Positions 26,129-33,891 of a stretch of DNA of 39,529 nucleotides are shown here, in pieces; position 1 is the first letter of the stretch, and each line of letters opens with the position of its first letter. The DNA comes from a virus. The notes beneath the pieces were generated by a model that was not told the origin of the DNA, searched no databases, and saw only the letters and a program-made list of their open reading frames with translations. A program made the translations under genes and the position numbers. The stretch spans positions 1 through 39,529 of IMG/VR virus record IMGVR_UViG_3300037189_011092. The stretch is one strand, 5' to 3'.

Positions 26129-26776
26129 ATGCTAGGACATCATGTTTCTGATGAGGTTTTTAATTTATTAAAAACCCAAAATAAAATTTATTTAGCGCAA
26201 CATGAGGGCAAACTGGCAATAAAAAAAGTAGAAGAACCGGCTGTTGCAATAGTTCTTAAAAAAACAGATGATTGTGTATCAAAATTAGAATTAGAAGAAC
26301 GTACAGAATTAAATAATTCAAAGATATTGTTTGTTACTGTAGGTTCTTCTAAAAACATATCCGAGGTTTTTATACCTAATGAATACTTTGAAAATGCCAA
26401 GTATGAAGGAAGACCTTTTTTACATGGAATATTTGATTGCTATACTTTAATACGAGATTATTATAAAAGAGAATTTAATATTTTTCTCCCAACAAATATG
26501 CAAAGAAATTGGGATTGGTGGTCACATGGGGAAAATTTATATGTCGATAATGCAAAATATCATGGATTCGAAGAAGTTGCAGATATTAAAAAACATGATG
26601 TATTAGTTATGAAAATAGGAAGTCCTGTGCCTAATCATGGTGCGATATATTTAGGTAATAATAAAATATTACATCATGCTGCAGGAAGATTTTCAACTAT
26701 ACAAACTTTAACGAATTCTTATAAACAAAAGATTTCAGTAATTTATAGAAATAAATCATTACAAAATGCCAACTAA
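26129..26776 (+). CDS. NlpC/P60-like tail cysteine peptidase (lambda gpK-like)
   Basis: The protein has 215 residues. The C-terminal half has FLHGIFDCYTLIRDYYKREF with a candidate catalytic Cys104, then PNHGAIYLGNNKILHH with His170 and a third polar His182/183. This is the Cys-His-His pattern of NlpC/P60 peptidases, and the 'DCYTLIRDYY' form matches the lambda gpK tail-tip group that trims the peptidoglycan during DNA entry. The first about 100 residues (with KKVEEPAVAIVLKKTDD) do not show the JAB domain of full-length gpK. There is no signal peptide. It sits right behind the fibre gene by one base. A different peptidase or amidase use is possible. Confidence 0.8.
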   Translation: MLGHHVSDEVFNLLKTQNKIYLAQHEGKLAIKKVEEPAVAIVLKKTDDCVSKLELEERTELNNSKILFVTVGSSKNISEVFIPNEYFENAKYEGRPFLHGIFDCYTLIRDYYKREFNIFLPTNMQRNWDWWSHGENLYVDNAKYHGFEEVADIKKHDVLVMKIGSPVPNHGAIYLGNNKILHHAAGRFSTIQTLTNSYKQKISVIYRNKSLQNAN

Positions 26777-27290
26777 TGTTTTTTGGGCAGGTAACGTATC
26801 GGGAACTAAAGTAGTTTCCATTTACAACAATCCAGACGGAGCAGTTGGAAATACTGCTCCTCTTTTAGAACCCAATGTATATATTGATAGAATTTATTTT
26901 GATACAAGATTTGACTATTTGAATATTGTGGCTAAAGTTACTTTTATTAAATCTTATCCGTATATAGAACCATATTCAAATGGAACCAATGCCAAAGGTA
27001 AGGATCCCACGGAGTTTCCGAGAAAAGGATATAATATTTATACTATTACTAGTCACGGGTTAGGATATACGCCCGCAGGAATATTATTAGATTCTGATAC
27101 TAGAGAAGTTATTGGTTCTAATATGATTATTCAAAATATAGGAAACGATTCTATAAGACATATTGGATTAATAGCAGATTCTACAAATTTTTATATTAAA
27201 GAAAATTATTTTGTTAGAAGACAAGCATTAACAACGTTGACTCGTTCATATACTTTATTAATTTTTAATAACACTGCAGAATCGCCGTAA
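26766..27290 (+). CDS. Putative minor tail / fibre-associated protein
   Basis: This 174-residue protein of unknown function is beta-rich, starting TNVFWAGNVSGTKVVSIYNN, with YNIYTITSHGLGYTPAGILL and an ending TLTRSYTLLIFNN. Such short strands in a fibre region suggest a structural protein. It overlaps the peptidase gene by 11 bases and shares its stop (TAATG) with the next gene's start, so it belongs to one translational unit. Confidence 0.6.
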   Translation: MPTNVFWAGNVSGTKVVSIYNNPDGAVGNTAPLLEPNVYIDRIYFDTRFDYLNIVAKVTFIKSYPYIEPYSNGTNAKGKDPTEFPRKGYNIYTITSHGLGYTPAGILLDSDTREVIGSNMIIQNIGNDSIRHIGLIADSTNFYIKENYFVRRQALTTLTRSYTLLIFNNTAESP

Positions 27291-28426
27291 TGCCTTCATA
27301 TCTTTTAAATGCCGCCGGTAATTTAGTTACGATGGGAAATGTTTTTTCCACCGATCGTAGTTATTTGTATAAACAAGAAAATCAATATAACAAGCAATCT
27401 ACATTTGCTTTTACTAAAACTTTATACTCCCCAAATCTACAAGTCTACAGAGAAACGTATGCGGGTTATACTATTTCAAATTTTACGCAAATTGCTATAA
27501 GAGAATCCTTGGCACCCGCAGTACCAGTTAAAGGTCCCTTTATAGAAAATTATTCTGCGGATGGAACTTTAAATACTGACTTATTTGTGAATTTATTATT
27601 AATAGATAAACCACCCATTAGAACAGGATTTTTTGAATTTAAAATAGGTGAGTTTTCTTTCCCTGGGTTTGTTACAAAAATGACCCCGTATGTTCATTAT
27701 AATTGGCAATTGATTGGGTCTAAATATAGTTACGTTGAACAAAGTACCAATTTGGGATATGGTATAGAAATTAGCAGAAATCTACTATATACTGCGGAAA
27801 TACAATCTAATGGAAGTTATCTTTATATACCTACACCATTGAATTTATTTTTAAATCAGTTAAATGGTTTAGAAGAAATAACTTCTGTAGCATCTACTGC
27901 AGACCCTAACAGTTACTTATCGAGTATACCCGGGGAGCCAGCGGGAACTAGCGGAACATTGCCTATTAATTTTTATTATATTCCTGCCGCCGACGCACTA
28001 AGATATATAGCAAGTTATCCTAATTTAATAACTACAGTAGGTGCGGATTATTTAAAAGGACAAGAATTATATGCAGCAAATGGCGGAACAATAACTTTTA
28101 ATCCTTTTGCATATTTAAACAAATATTCGGATATACGAGCGTTATATGGTTACGACACGTATGCTGCAACAGTTCATTATATTACTACAGGATATTTTCA
28201 AGGTAGAACAATTGAGCTTTCTAGTGGAACCGATCCATTAGTTGGTGGATTATATGATGAAAGACTTGGTGCTGTTATACCTGAGTCCGATCAAATTATT
28301 TGGCCAAGAGAACAAACTTTGGCGGGATTGAATACTGCATTGACATATGATTATAATAGTACAGTATATTATTTAAATGAATCTATAGATGTTACCGCAA
28401 ATATACTTTATCTTGGAGTACAATAA
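27290..28426 (+). CDS. Unknown virion protein with two 'YIASYPNL/YLNKYSDI' repeats
   Basis: The protein has 378 residues. The first about 220 are beta-rich and not recognised. Residues about 231-268 (ADALRYIASYPNLITTVGAD) and 269-306 (NPFAYLNKYSDIRALYG, then ATVHYITTGYFQGR) are two copies of a helical repeat resembling the cellular 'DALAYIASNPDLIAAFG...HYI..G..EGR' units of bacterial secreted and surface proteins. The role in the phage is unknown; host-surface recognition is an inference. It overlaps the next gene by one base (TAATG at 28424-28428). Confidence 0.65.
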   Translation: MPSYLLNAAGNLVTMGNVFSTDRSYLYKQENQYNKQSTFAFTKTLYSPNLQVYRETYAGYTISNFTQIAIRESLAPAVPVKGPFIENYSADGTLNTDLFVNLLLIDKPPIRTGFFEFKIGEFSFPGFVTKMTPYVHYNWQLIGSKYSYVEQSTNLGYGIEISRNLLYTAEIQSNGSYLYIPTPLNLFLNQLNGLEEITSVASTADPNSYLSSIPGEPAGTSGTLPINFYYIPAADALRYIASYPNLITTVGADYLKGQELYAANGGTITFNPFAYLNKYSDIRALYGYDTYAATVHYITTGYFQGRTIELSSGTDPLVGGLYDERLGAVIPESDQIIWPREQTLAGLNTALTYDYNSTVYYLNESIDVTANILYLGVQ

Positions 28427-28917
28427 TGGGGTTGTTGTTAGAAAAAGATAATTTTGTTATAACAAATTCCTTAGGAGATACTAAATTTTCTTTGACTAAA
28501 AGAATGTCACATATTCTTTTTACTCCTTCTGGTACTTTATCTTTACCGTCTTTGCTTAGTTCTGATCCAACAGGGCAAACAATTAATAGAACAGATTCGT
28601 ACACTATCATATCTGATCCAAAAATTACAAGAACAGATTTTTTCGTAATGCCGTTTTATAAAATTACCAATGGATATGCTGATACCGGCGGATATACTAT
28701 TAGTGGCGTAGGATCTACTCTAATTAGAGTTGTGAATCAATCAATATCCGGTATAGTATTAGGTACAAGTATTTTAGATACAGTTGTTGAAGATGGTGCT
28801 TTAAAGATAAAGGTAAGAAATACATTTGATAGATTAGGAAATTTCAATGCTTCACTAATTGCAAATGATACTGCAGTAAGTTTATCATATAAAATTTATT
28901 ATGGGAGATTTCAATGA
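28426..28917 (+). CDS. Hypothetical small tail protein
   Basis: This 163-residue protein of unknown function is beta-rich throughout, with SYTIISDPKITRTDFFVMPF and an end SLSYKIYYGRFQ that resembles the ending of the gene at 26766. The N-terminal segment (KDNFVITNSLGDTKFSLTKR) recalls short decoration or minor tail proteins. It overlaps the following gene by ATGA, consistent with coupled expression. Confidence 0.6.
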   Translation: MGLLLEKDNFVITNSLGDTKFSLTKRMSHILFTPSGTLSLPSLLSSDPTGQTINRTDSYTIISDPKITRTDFFVMPFYKITNGYADTGGYTISGVGSTLIRVVNQSISGIVLGTSILDTVVEDGALKIKVRNTFDRLGNFNASLIANDTAVSLSYKIYYGRFQ

Positions 28918-29129
28918 GTATTAATATAATTAGTATTTCGTCAGATTATAACGATAACAGCACAAAAGTTGTATTAGAAACGTATGAGATGGTTGGGACA
29001 ATAGAAAGATTAAAAGAAAAATTAATTCTAACTTTAACAGGAAAATTTGATAACCCAGAAGATTTGAATGATGCTATAGATAATGAACTAACTAAAAACG
29101 GATTACAACCATTTAAAATAACAGAGTAA
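28914..29129 (+). CDS. Hypothetical small protein
   Basis: The protein has 71 residues, with no recognised domain, signal or membrane segment. It is acidic to neutral, with an alternating strand-like N-terminus (SDYNDNSTKVVLETYEMVG) and a helical end (NPEDLNDAIDNELTKNG). It starts by ATGA overlap with the upstream gene and ends two bases before the next. Function is unknown. Confidence 0.55.
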   Translation: MSINIISISSDYNDNSTKVVLETYEMVGTIERLKEKLILTLTGKFDNPEDLNDAIDNELTKNGLQPFKITE

Positions 29130-29131
29130 CA

Positions 29132-29464
29132 ATGGCAAATACTAAAAATATAGATATAGATCAGGGTGCGACATTCACCGATTATGTGCGGTATCTAAAT
29201 ACTAATAATACAGGTATATCTTTAACAGATTACACCGTAACTAGTCAGATGAGAAAATCATATTATAGTGCAAATGCAATTACAATTACTGCATCTATTG
29301 TAGATTCAGCAAATGGTAATGTTCAAATTAGTTTATCAGCTAACATCACTGCAAATATTAAGGCGGGTAGATATGTATATGATGTAGAGGCTAAGAGTAA
29401 TACGAAGGTAGCTAGAATAATAGAAGGAATAATAACGGTATATCCGGGGGTAACACATGGCTAA
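29132..29464 (+). CDS. Small beta-rich virion protein of marine T4-like phages
   Basis: The protein has 110 residues. The sequence NIDIDQGATFTDYVRYLN, SQMRKSYYSANAITITASI and KAGRYVYDVEAKS is a single beta-sandwich type unit that I recall in the tail region of cyanophages, resembling a BppU-like fibre or baseplate adaptor domain. Function is unknown. It overlaps the gp13 start by eight bases. Confidence 0.62.
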   Translation: MANTKNIDIDQGATFTDYVRYLNTNNTGISLTDYTVTSQMRKSYYSANAITITASIVDSANGNVQISLSANITANIKAGRYVYDVEAKSNTKVARIIEGIITVYPGVTHG

Positions 29465-30200
29465 TATAACAAGTAGAGAATTATTAAAAGATTATTGCTT
29501 AAGAAGATTAGGATTCCCCGTAATTGAAATAAACGTGGATGAGGATCAAGTTGAAGACCGTTTAGATGACGCTTTTCAGTTTTACAGAGACTATCATTAT
29601 GATGCGATTGAAAAGGTATATTTAAAACATCTAATAACGCAAACGAATTTAGACAATAAATATATAGAGGTACCTGATTATATTATCGGTGTTACTGGAA
29701 TTTTACCGTTTACTAACAAAGCAACGGGTACTAATTTATTTAGTTTGCAGTACCAGATATTAATTAATGATTTATATAGTTTAATGTCGACTGATCTGAT
29801 CTATTACTATGAGGTTAAGAGACACATTGAACTAATTAGTTTCCTTTTATCTGGACAAAAATCCGTAAGATTTAGTCGCCATACTAACCGTTTATATGTT
29901 GATATGAATTGGGCAGAAGGGGTTGCTGCAGGAGATTACGTTATACTTGAGGCAACTAGAATATTAGATCCAGAAACATATACCGATGTATATAATGATA
30001 GATTTCTTAAGATGTATGCAACAGCATTGATTAAACGTCAATGGGGTGAAAATATGAAGAAGTTCGGCGGAATACAATTACCGGGCGGAGTGATACTTAA
30101 CGGAAAAGAAACATACGATGAAGCTGTTGATGAGCTACAAAAGATTGAAGCACAAATGCAATCTATGTATGAACTACCGGTGGACTTTATGATAGGGTAA
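29457..30200 (+). CDS. gp13: Neck protein gp13
   Basis: The protein has 247 residues (T4 gp13 has 309). It contains DYCLRRLGFPVIEINVDEDQ and RLDDAFQFYRDYHYDAIEKV, the hallmark of gp13, which forms the neck with gp14 and connects head to tail. The C-terminal helix KIEAQMQSMYELPVDFMIG is also typical. A 56-base gap then separates it from gp14, with no clear promoter seen. Confidence 0.93.
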   Translation: MANITSRELLKDYCLRRLGFPVIEINVDEDQVEDRLDDAFQFYRDYHYDAIEKVYLKHLITQTNLDNKYIEVPDYIIGVTGILPFTNKATGTNLFSLQYQILINDLYSLMSTDLIYYYEVKRHIELISFLLSGQKSVRFSRHTNRLYVDMNWAEGVAAGDYVILEATRILDPETYTDVYNDRFLKMYATALIKRQWGENMKKFGGIQLPGGVILNGKETYDEAVDELQKIEAQMQSMYELPVDFMIG

Positions 30201-30256
30201 TATTAATAGGGTACATGGTAATTCTAACATCTGGTCAATAGAAAGTCAACAGAGTA

Positions 30257-30997
30257 ATGCCTACAGTTAACCAATATTTTCAATCTGGTCGTTCGATAGG
30301 GACAAGACCAGAACAAAACCTTTATGAGGATTTAATCATAGAGGCAATGAAAATTTATGGTTTTGAAGTCTATTATATGCCTCGTACTCCTAGTAATGAG
30401 GATAAGATTTTAACTGAAGACCCCACCAATCAATTTAAATATGCTTATCCGATTGAAATGTATTTGGAAACGAATATGGGGTTTCAGGGTGAGAGCGAAA
30501 TGTTATCTAAATTTGGTTTGGAAATTCGAGATTCGGTTACCTTAGTTGTTGCTAGAAAAAGATGGAATACTATAGTTGGTAGCACCGGTAATGCAGTTTT
30601 ATCTAGACCTTCTGAGGGCGACGTAATATATCTTCCTTTAAATAAAGGATTTTTTGAAATACGTAAGGTTGAGAATTCTCAACCATTTTATCAGGTAGGA
30701 AAGCTCTACGTCTATACGTTATATTGCGAATTGATGCAGTATTCGAATGAAAGATTTAACACCGGTGTTGCTGAAATAGATCAATTGGCGGCAGGGTTTG
30801 ATCTTTCAATTGATAATCATGAAGTGCTTTTGGAAAATGGAGATACTCTATTGACAGAAGCTTATGAATTAACCCCAATTGTCTTGGAAGATTACCATGA
30901 AGATCTTCCAGCAGTAGGATCGGATAATGAGAAATTTACTGCAGAAGTAGATTCTATTTTGGATTTCTCAGAAAGAAATCCTTTTGGGGACGTATAA
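30257..30997 (+). CDS. gp14: Neck protein gp14
   Basis: The protein has 246 residues (T4 gp14 has 256). PTVNQYFQSGRSIGTRPEQN and YYMPRTPSNEDKILTEDPTN are characteristic, with later ERFNTGVAEIDQLAAGFDLS. It assembles with gp13 at the neck. The C-terminal tail is acidic. It directly precedes gp15, whose ATG follows the stop TAA. Confidence 0.94.
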   Translation: MPTVNQYFQSGRSIGTRPEQNLYEDLIIEAMKIYGFEVYYMPRTPSNEDKILTEDPTNQFKYAYPIEMYLETNMGFQGESEMLSKFGLEIRDSVTLVVARKRWNTIVGSTGNAVLSRPSEGDVIYLPLNKGFFEIRKVENSQPFYQVGKLYVYTLYCELMQYSNERFNTGVAEIDQLAAGFDLSIDNHEVLLENGDTLLTEAYELTPIVLEDYHEDLPAVGSDNEKFTAEVDSILDFSERNPFGDV

Positions 30998-31744
30998 ATG
31001 TTAGATCAAAGATTTTATTGGGGAACAATTCGCAAAGCAATTGTTGCCTTTGGAAACATATTTAACAGTATTACTATAGAGCGGAAAGATGCTAATGGTA
31101 ATACTGTAGGCATTCAGCGAGTGCCTTTATCGTATTCACCTAAACAAAAATTCTTAGCTAGAATACAGCAACAACCTGACATGGATTTTAATCAATTCAA
31201 TGTAATTTTGCCTCGTATGGGGTTTGAGCTAAATTCTATTACGTATGATCCTAATAGAAAAGTTAGTCCAATACAGCAAACTAGAAATTTAAATTCAGCA
31301 GTCACTGCAAGTGCACAATATGCGCCTACACCTTATAATCTTAATGTAACATTATACGTATATGCTAGAAATCAAGACGATGGTTTGCAGGTAATAGAAC
31401 AAATATTGCCATATTTTAATCCTGATTATAATTTAACTCTTAAAGCTATTCCAGAATTAAATATACAGAATGATCTTCCTGTAATACTTGAGAGAGTAAG
31501 TTTTCAAGATGAATACGAAGGTGATTTTGTAACCAGGCGCGCCATTGTATGGTCATTAGATTTTCTTCTAAAACTTAATTTCTATGGCCCAGTTAATAAA
31601 CAAGGCGTTATTAAAAAAGTATTAACAAATACGTTTAATGATCTTACATCTGCGCAGTTACAAAAAATTACAATAGAAACAGATCCTGCAACTGCAAACG
31701 TTACTGATAACTATAGTTATATTTCAAACTTTGAAGATTTTTAA
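30998..31744 (+). CDS. gp15: Tail sheath terminator gp15
   Basis: The protein has 248 residues (T4 gp15 has 272). It starts MLDQRFYWGTIRKAIVAFGN and has IVLPRMGFELNSITYDPNRK-like segments and LERVSFQDEYEGDFVTRRAI, known for gp15, the hexamer that ends the tail and receives the neck. It lies immediately after gp14, with the gap consisting only of the stop/start junction. Confidence 0.95.
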   Translation: MLDQRFYWGTIRKAIVAFGNIFNSITIERKDANGNTVGIQRVPLSYSPKQKFLARIQQQPDMDFNQFNVILPRMGFELNSITYDPNRKVSPIQQTRNLNSAVTASAQYAPTPYNLNVTLYVYARNQDDGLQVIEQILPYFNPDYNLTLKAIPELNIQNDLPVILERVSFQDEYEGDFVTRRAIVWSLDFLLKLNFYGPVNKQGVIKKVLTNTFNDLTSAQLQKITIETDPATANVTDNYSYISNFEDF

Positions 31745-31746
31745 TT

Positions 31747-32166
31747 ATGAAAAATTTAGAACAATTAAATGATCTATTTGATATAGAACCGATTCCTAAA
31801 ACTAAGTTACCTTTGCCAATTGAGGAAACTGAAAATGCTACGAAGGAAATAGATCAAGAAGAAGATTATCAATTAGCTAGAAGAACTCTTCGTAAGCTAA
31901 TTTTAAAGGGTGAAGATACTTTAGATACCCTTGTAGAATTATCAAAGAATTCTGAAACTCCGCGGCATTATGAAGTTGCAGGTCAATTCATAAAAACACT
32001 TTCAGATGTATCTAAGGATTTACTTGCCTTGCAGAAACAAGCAAAGGACTTAGGAACTGAGGCTCCGAAACAAATTGGAACTCAAAATAACGTCGTATTT
32101 GCTGGCTCTACAAATGAGCTTATGAAATTATTAGGTAAGAAAAATGACAACATCATCGACCAATAA
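31747..32166 (+). CDS. gp16: Small terminase subunit gp16
   Basis: The protein has 139 residues (T4 gp16 has 164). It has an acidic N-terminus, then a helical segment 'DEDYQLARRTLRKLI'-type and SETPRHYEVAGQFIKTLSDV followed by KDLLALQKQAK, the helical oligomerisation core that forms a ring and regulates the gp17 motor. It overlaps gp17 by 23 bases, a strongly coupled arrangement. Confidence 0.9.
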   Translation: MKNLEQLNDLFDIEPIPKTKLPLPIEETENATKEIDQEEDYQLARRTLRKLILKGEDTLDTLVELSKNSETPRHYEVAGQFIKTLSDVSKDLLALQKQAKDLGTEAPKQIGTQNNVVFAGSTNELMKLLGKKNDNIIDQ

Positions 32167-33820
32167 AAGAATTTCATATAATGGCAATCCAAATCTAAAA
32201 CAGATTGGAACCGCAATTTCCTATACCTCGGAACAGGTGCAGGAAATAATGAAATGCATAAATGATCCTATATATTTTATTGAACGATACTGCCAAATTG
32301 TATCTTTGGACAAAGGATTAATCCCCTTTAAACTATACGATTGCCAAAAACGAAAAGTAGACCTTATTCTAAATAATCGTAAGGTTATTCTTATGGAAGG
32401 TCGCCAGCAGGGGAAAACAATTACATCTGCTGCTTGTATTCTATGGTACACACTTTTTCAGCCAAACAAGACAGTTGCTATTCTGGCAAATAAATCTTCA
32501 GCTGCTCGAGAAGTTCTTTATCGATATGAGATGATGTATGAATTGCTTCCTATGTGGATGCAGCAAGGTGTTAAGACATTTAACAAGGGCGATATTGAAC
32601 TTGAAAATGGATCTAGAATATTTACTGCAGCAACAAGTTCTTCGGGTATTCGAGGTAAATCTGTAAACTGGTTATACATTGACGAAGCCGCAATTATTCC
32701 AAATAATGTTGCTGAGGACTTTTTCACATCTGTTTATCCAGTTGTTTCTGCGGGTGAAACTACAAAAATTCTTTTGACATCTACTCCGTTGGGATATAAT
32801 CACTTTTGGAAATTTTGGAATGAGGCAGAACAAGGCCTCAACGGGTTTACTCCTATGTTTATACATTATAGTGAGATTCCGGGTAGAAATGAAAAATGGG
32901 CAGCAGAACAAAGAGCTATTCTAGGTGAGCTTAAGTTTAATCAAGAGGTCTTATGTAACTTCCTTGGATCATCCAATACATTAATTAATCCTGATACTAT
33001 TGGCAGAATGTCTGCCAAAAAACCAATCTATAATAAGGATGGGTTGGACATATATGAGGAACCCGAAGAAGAGCACGTGTACATGCTTGTAGCAGATACG
33101 TCGAGAGGAGTAGGTGGGGATTACTGCGCCTTTGTGGTTATGGATATTACCGCGTATCCTCACAAAGTAGTAGCTAAATATAGAAACAATAAAGTTAGTC
33201 CATTACTATTTCCAAACATTATACATAAGATTGCCAAAGATTATAATAAAGCATATTGTTTAATTGAGATTAACGATAACGGTCAGCAGGTTGCGGATTC
33301 TCTATATACAGATTTAGAATATGAAAACGTATTCTTTGTTGGGTCTAATTCTAAATCGGGACAATATCTTTCTGGAGGATTTAGTCCTGGGGCAACTCTT
33401 GGAGTTAGGACTACCAAACTTGTAAAGCGGTTAGGATGTACGTCGTTTAAGAGTTTAGTTGAAAGTAATAAACTACTAATTCATGATGCTGATATTATTA
33501 GTGAAATATCCACCTTTATCGAAGTCCGTGGATTCTATAAAGCAGACGAAGGGTATAACGATGATCTGGTAATGTGCCTAGTTCTATTTGCATGGGCGAC
33601 CAACGAATCTTTCTTTAAAGATTTGACAGATACCAATCTTCGTAAAATCCTGTACGAAGAGCAATTTAAACAAATTGAGGAAAATTTAACTCCATTCGGA
33701 TTTATAGATAATGGTCCCGCAGGAAAACCTGCGCCAGAAGTAGCGTCCGGGGACATGTGGTTCCATGACGGAAGAGAAGATATGAATAAAGTTGTACTAA
33801 ATTGGCTGGAAAAAGTCTAA
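32144..33820 (+). CDS. gp17: Large terminase gp17 (packaging ATPase and nuclease)
   Basis: The protein has 558 residues (T4 gp17 has 610). The motor domain has a Walker A at residues 86-92 (GRQQGKT), a Walker B LYIDEAA with D180 and E181, and a motif III LTSTP (211-215). The nuclease domain has candidate metal residues D318 (LVADTS), E375 (CLIEIND) and D473/D474 (YNDDLV). All core residues look intact. It pumps DNA into the prohead and cuts the concatemer. It is followed by a 71-base gap holding the gp18 promoter. Confidence 0.97.
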   Translation: MTTSSTNKRISYNGNPNLKQIGTAISYTSEQVQEIMKCINDPIYFIERYCQIVSLDKGLIPFKLYDCQKRKVDLILNNRKVILMEGRQQGKTITSAACILWYTLFQPNKTVAILANKSSAAREVLYRYEMMYELLPMWMQQGVKTFNKGDIELENGSRIFTAATSSSGIRGKSVNWLYIDEAAIIPNNVAEDFFTSVYPVVSAGETTKILLTSTPLGYNHFWKFWNEAEQGLNGFTPMFIHYSEIPGRNEKWAAEQRAILGELKFNQEVLCNFLGSSNTLINPDTIGRMSAKKPIYNKDGLDIYEEPEEEHVYMLVADTSRGVGGDYCAFVVMDITAYPHKVVAKYRNNKVSPLLFPNIIHKIAKDYNKAYCLIEINDNGQQVADSLYTDLEYENVFFVGSNSKSGQYLSGGFSPGATLGVRTTKLVKRLGCTSFKSLVESNKLLIHDADIISEISTFIEVRGFYKADEGYNDDLVMCLVLFAWATNESFFKDLTDTNLRKILYEEQFKQIEENLTPFGFIDNGPAGKPAPEVASGDMWFHDGREDMNKVVLNWLEKV

Positions 33821-33831
33821 AAGGTGATAAT

Positions 33832-33839
33832 TATAAATA
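33832..33839 (+). promoter_or_regulatory. Late promoter of the tail sheath gene
   Basis: TATAAATA is an exact T4-type late element, with a second overlapping ATAAATA at 33837-33843. It lies 52 bases before the gp18 ATG in a true non-coding gap. The leader also contains a 6-bp inverted repeat, TATAGA (33854-33859) with TCTATA (33866-33871), and a strong AAGGAG ribosome binding site ending at 33885. This fits the high late expression expected for the sheath. Confidence 0.82.
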
Positions 33840-33891
33840 AATAGAAATCAAATTATAGAGAGACTTCTATAAAATTATCAAGGAGAAGAAG

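Noticed and set aside
30201-30256. Possible promoter or small RNA in the 56-base gap between gp13 and gp14
   Set aside because: No late motif, hairpin or ORF was seen; I see only non-coding sequence.
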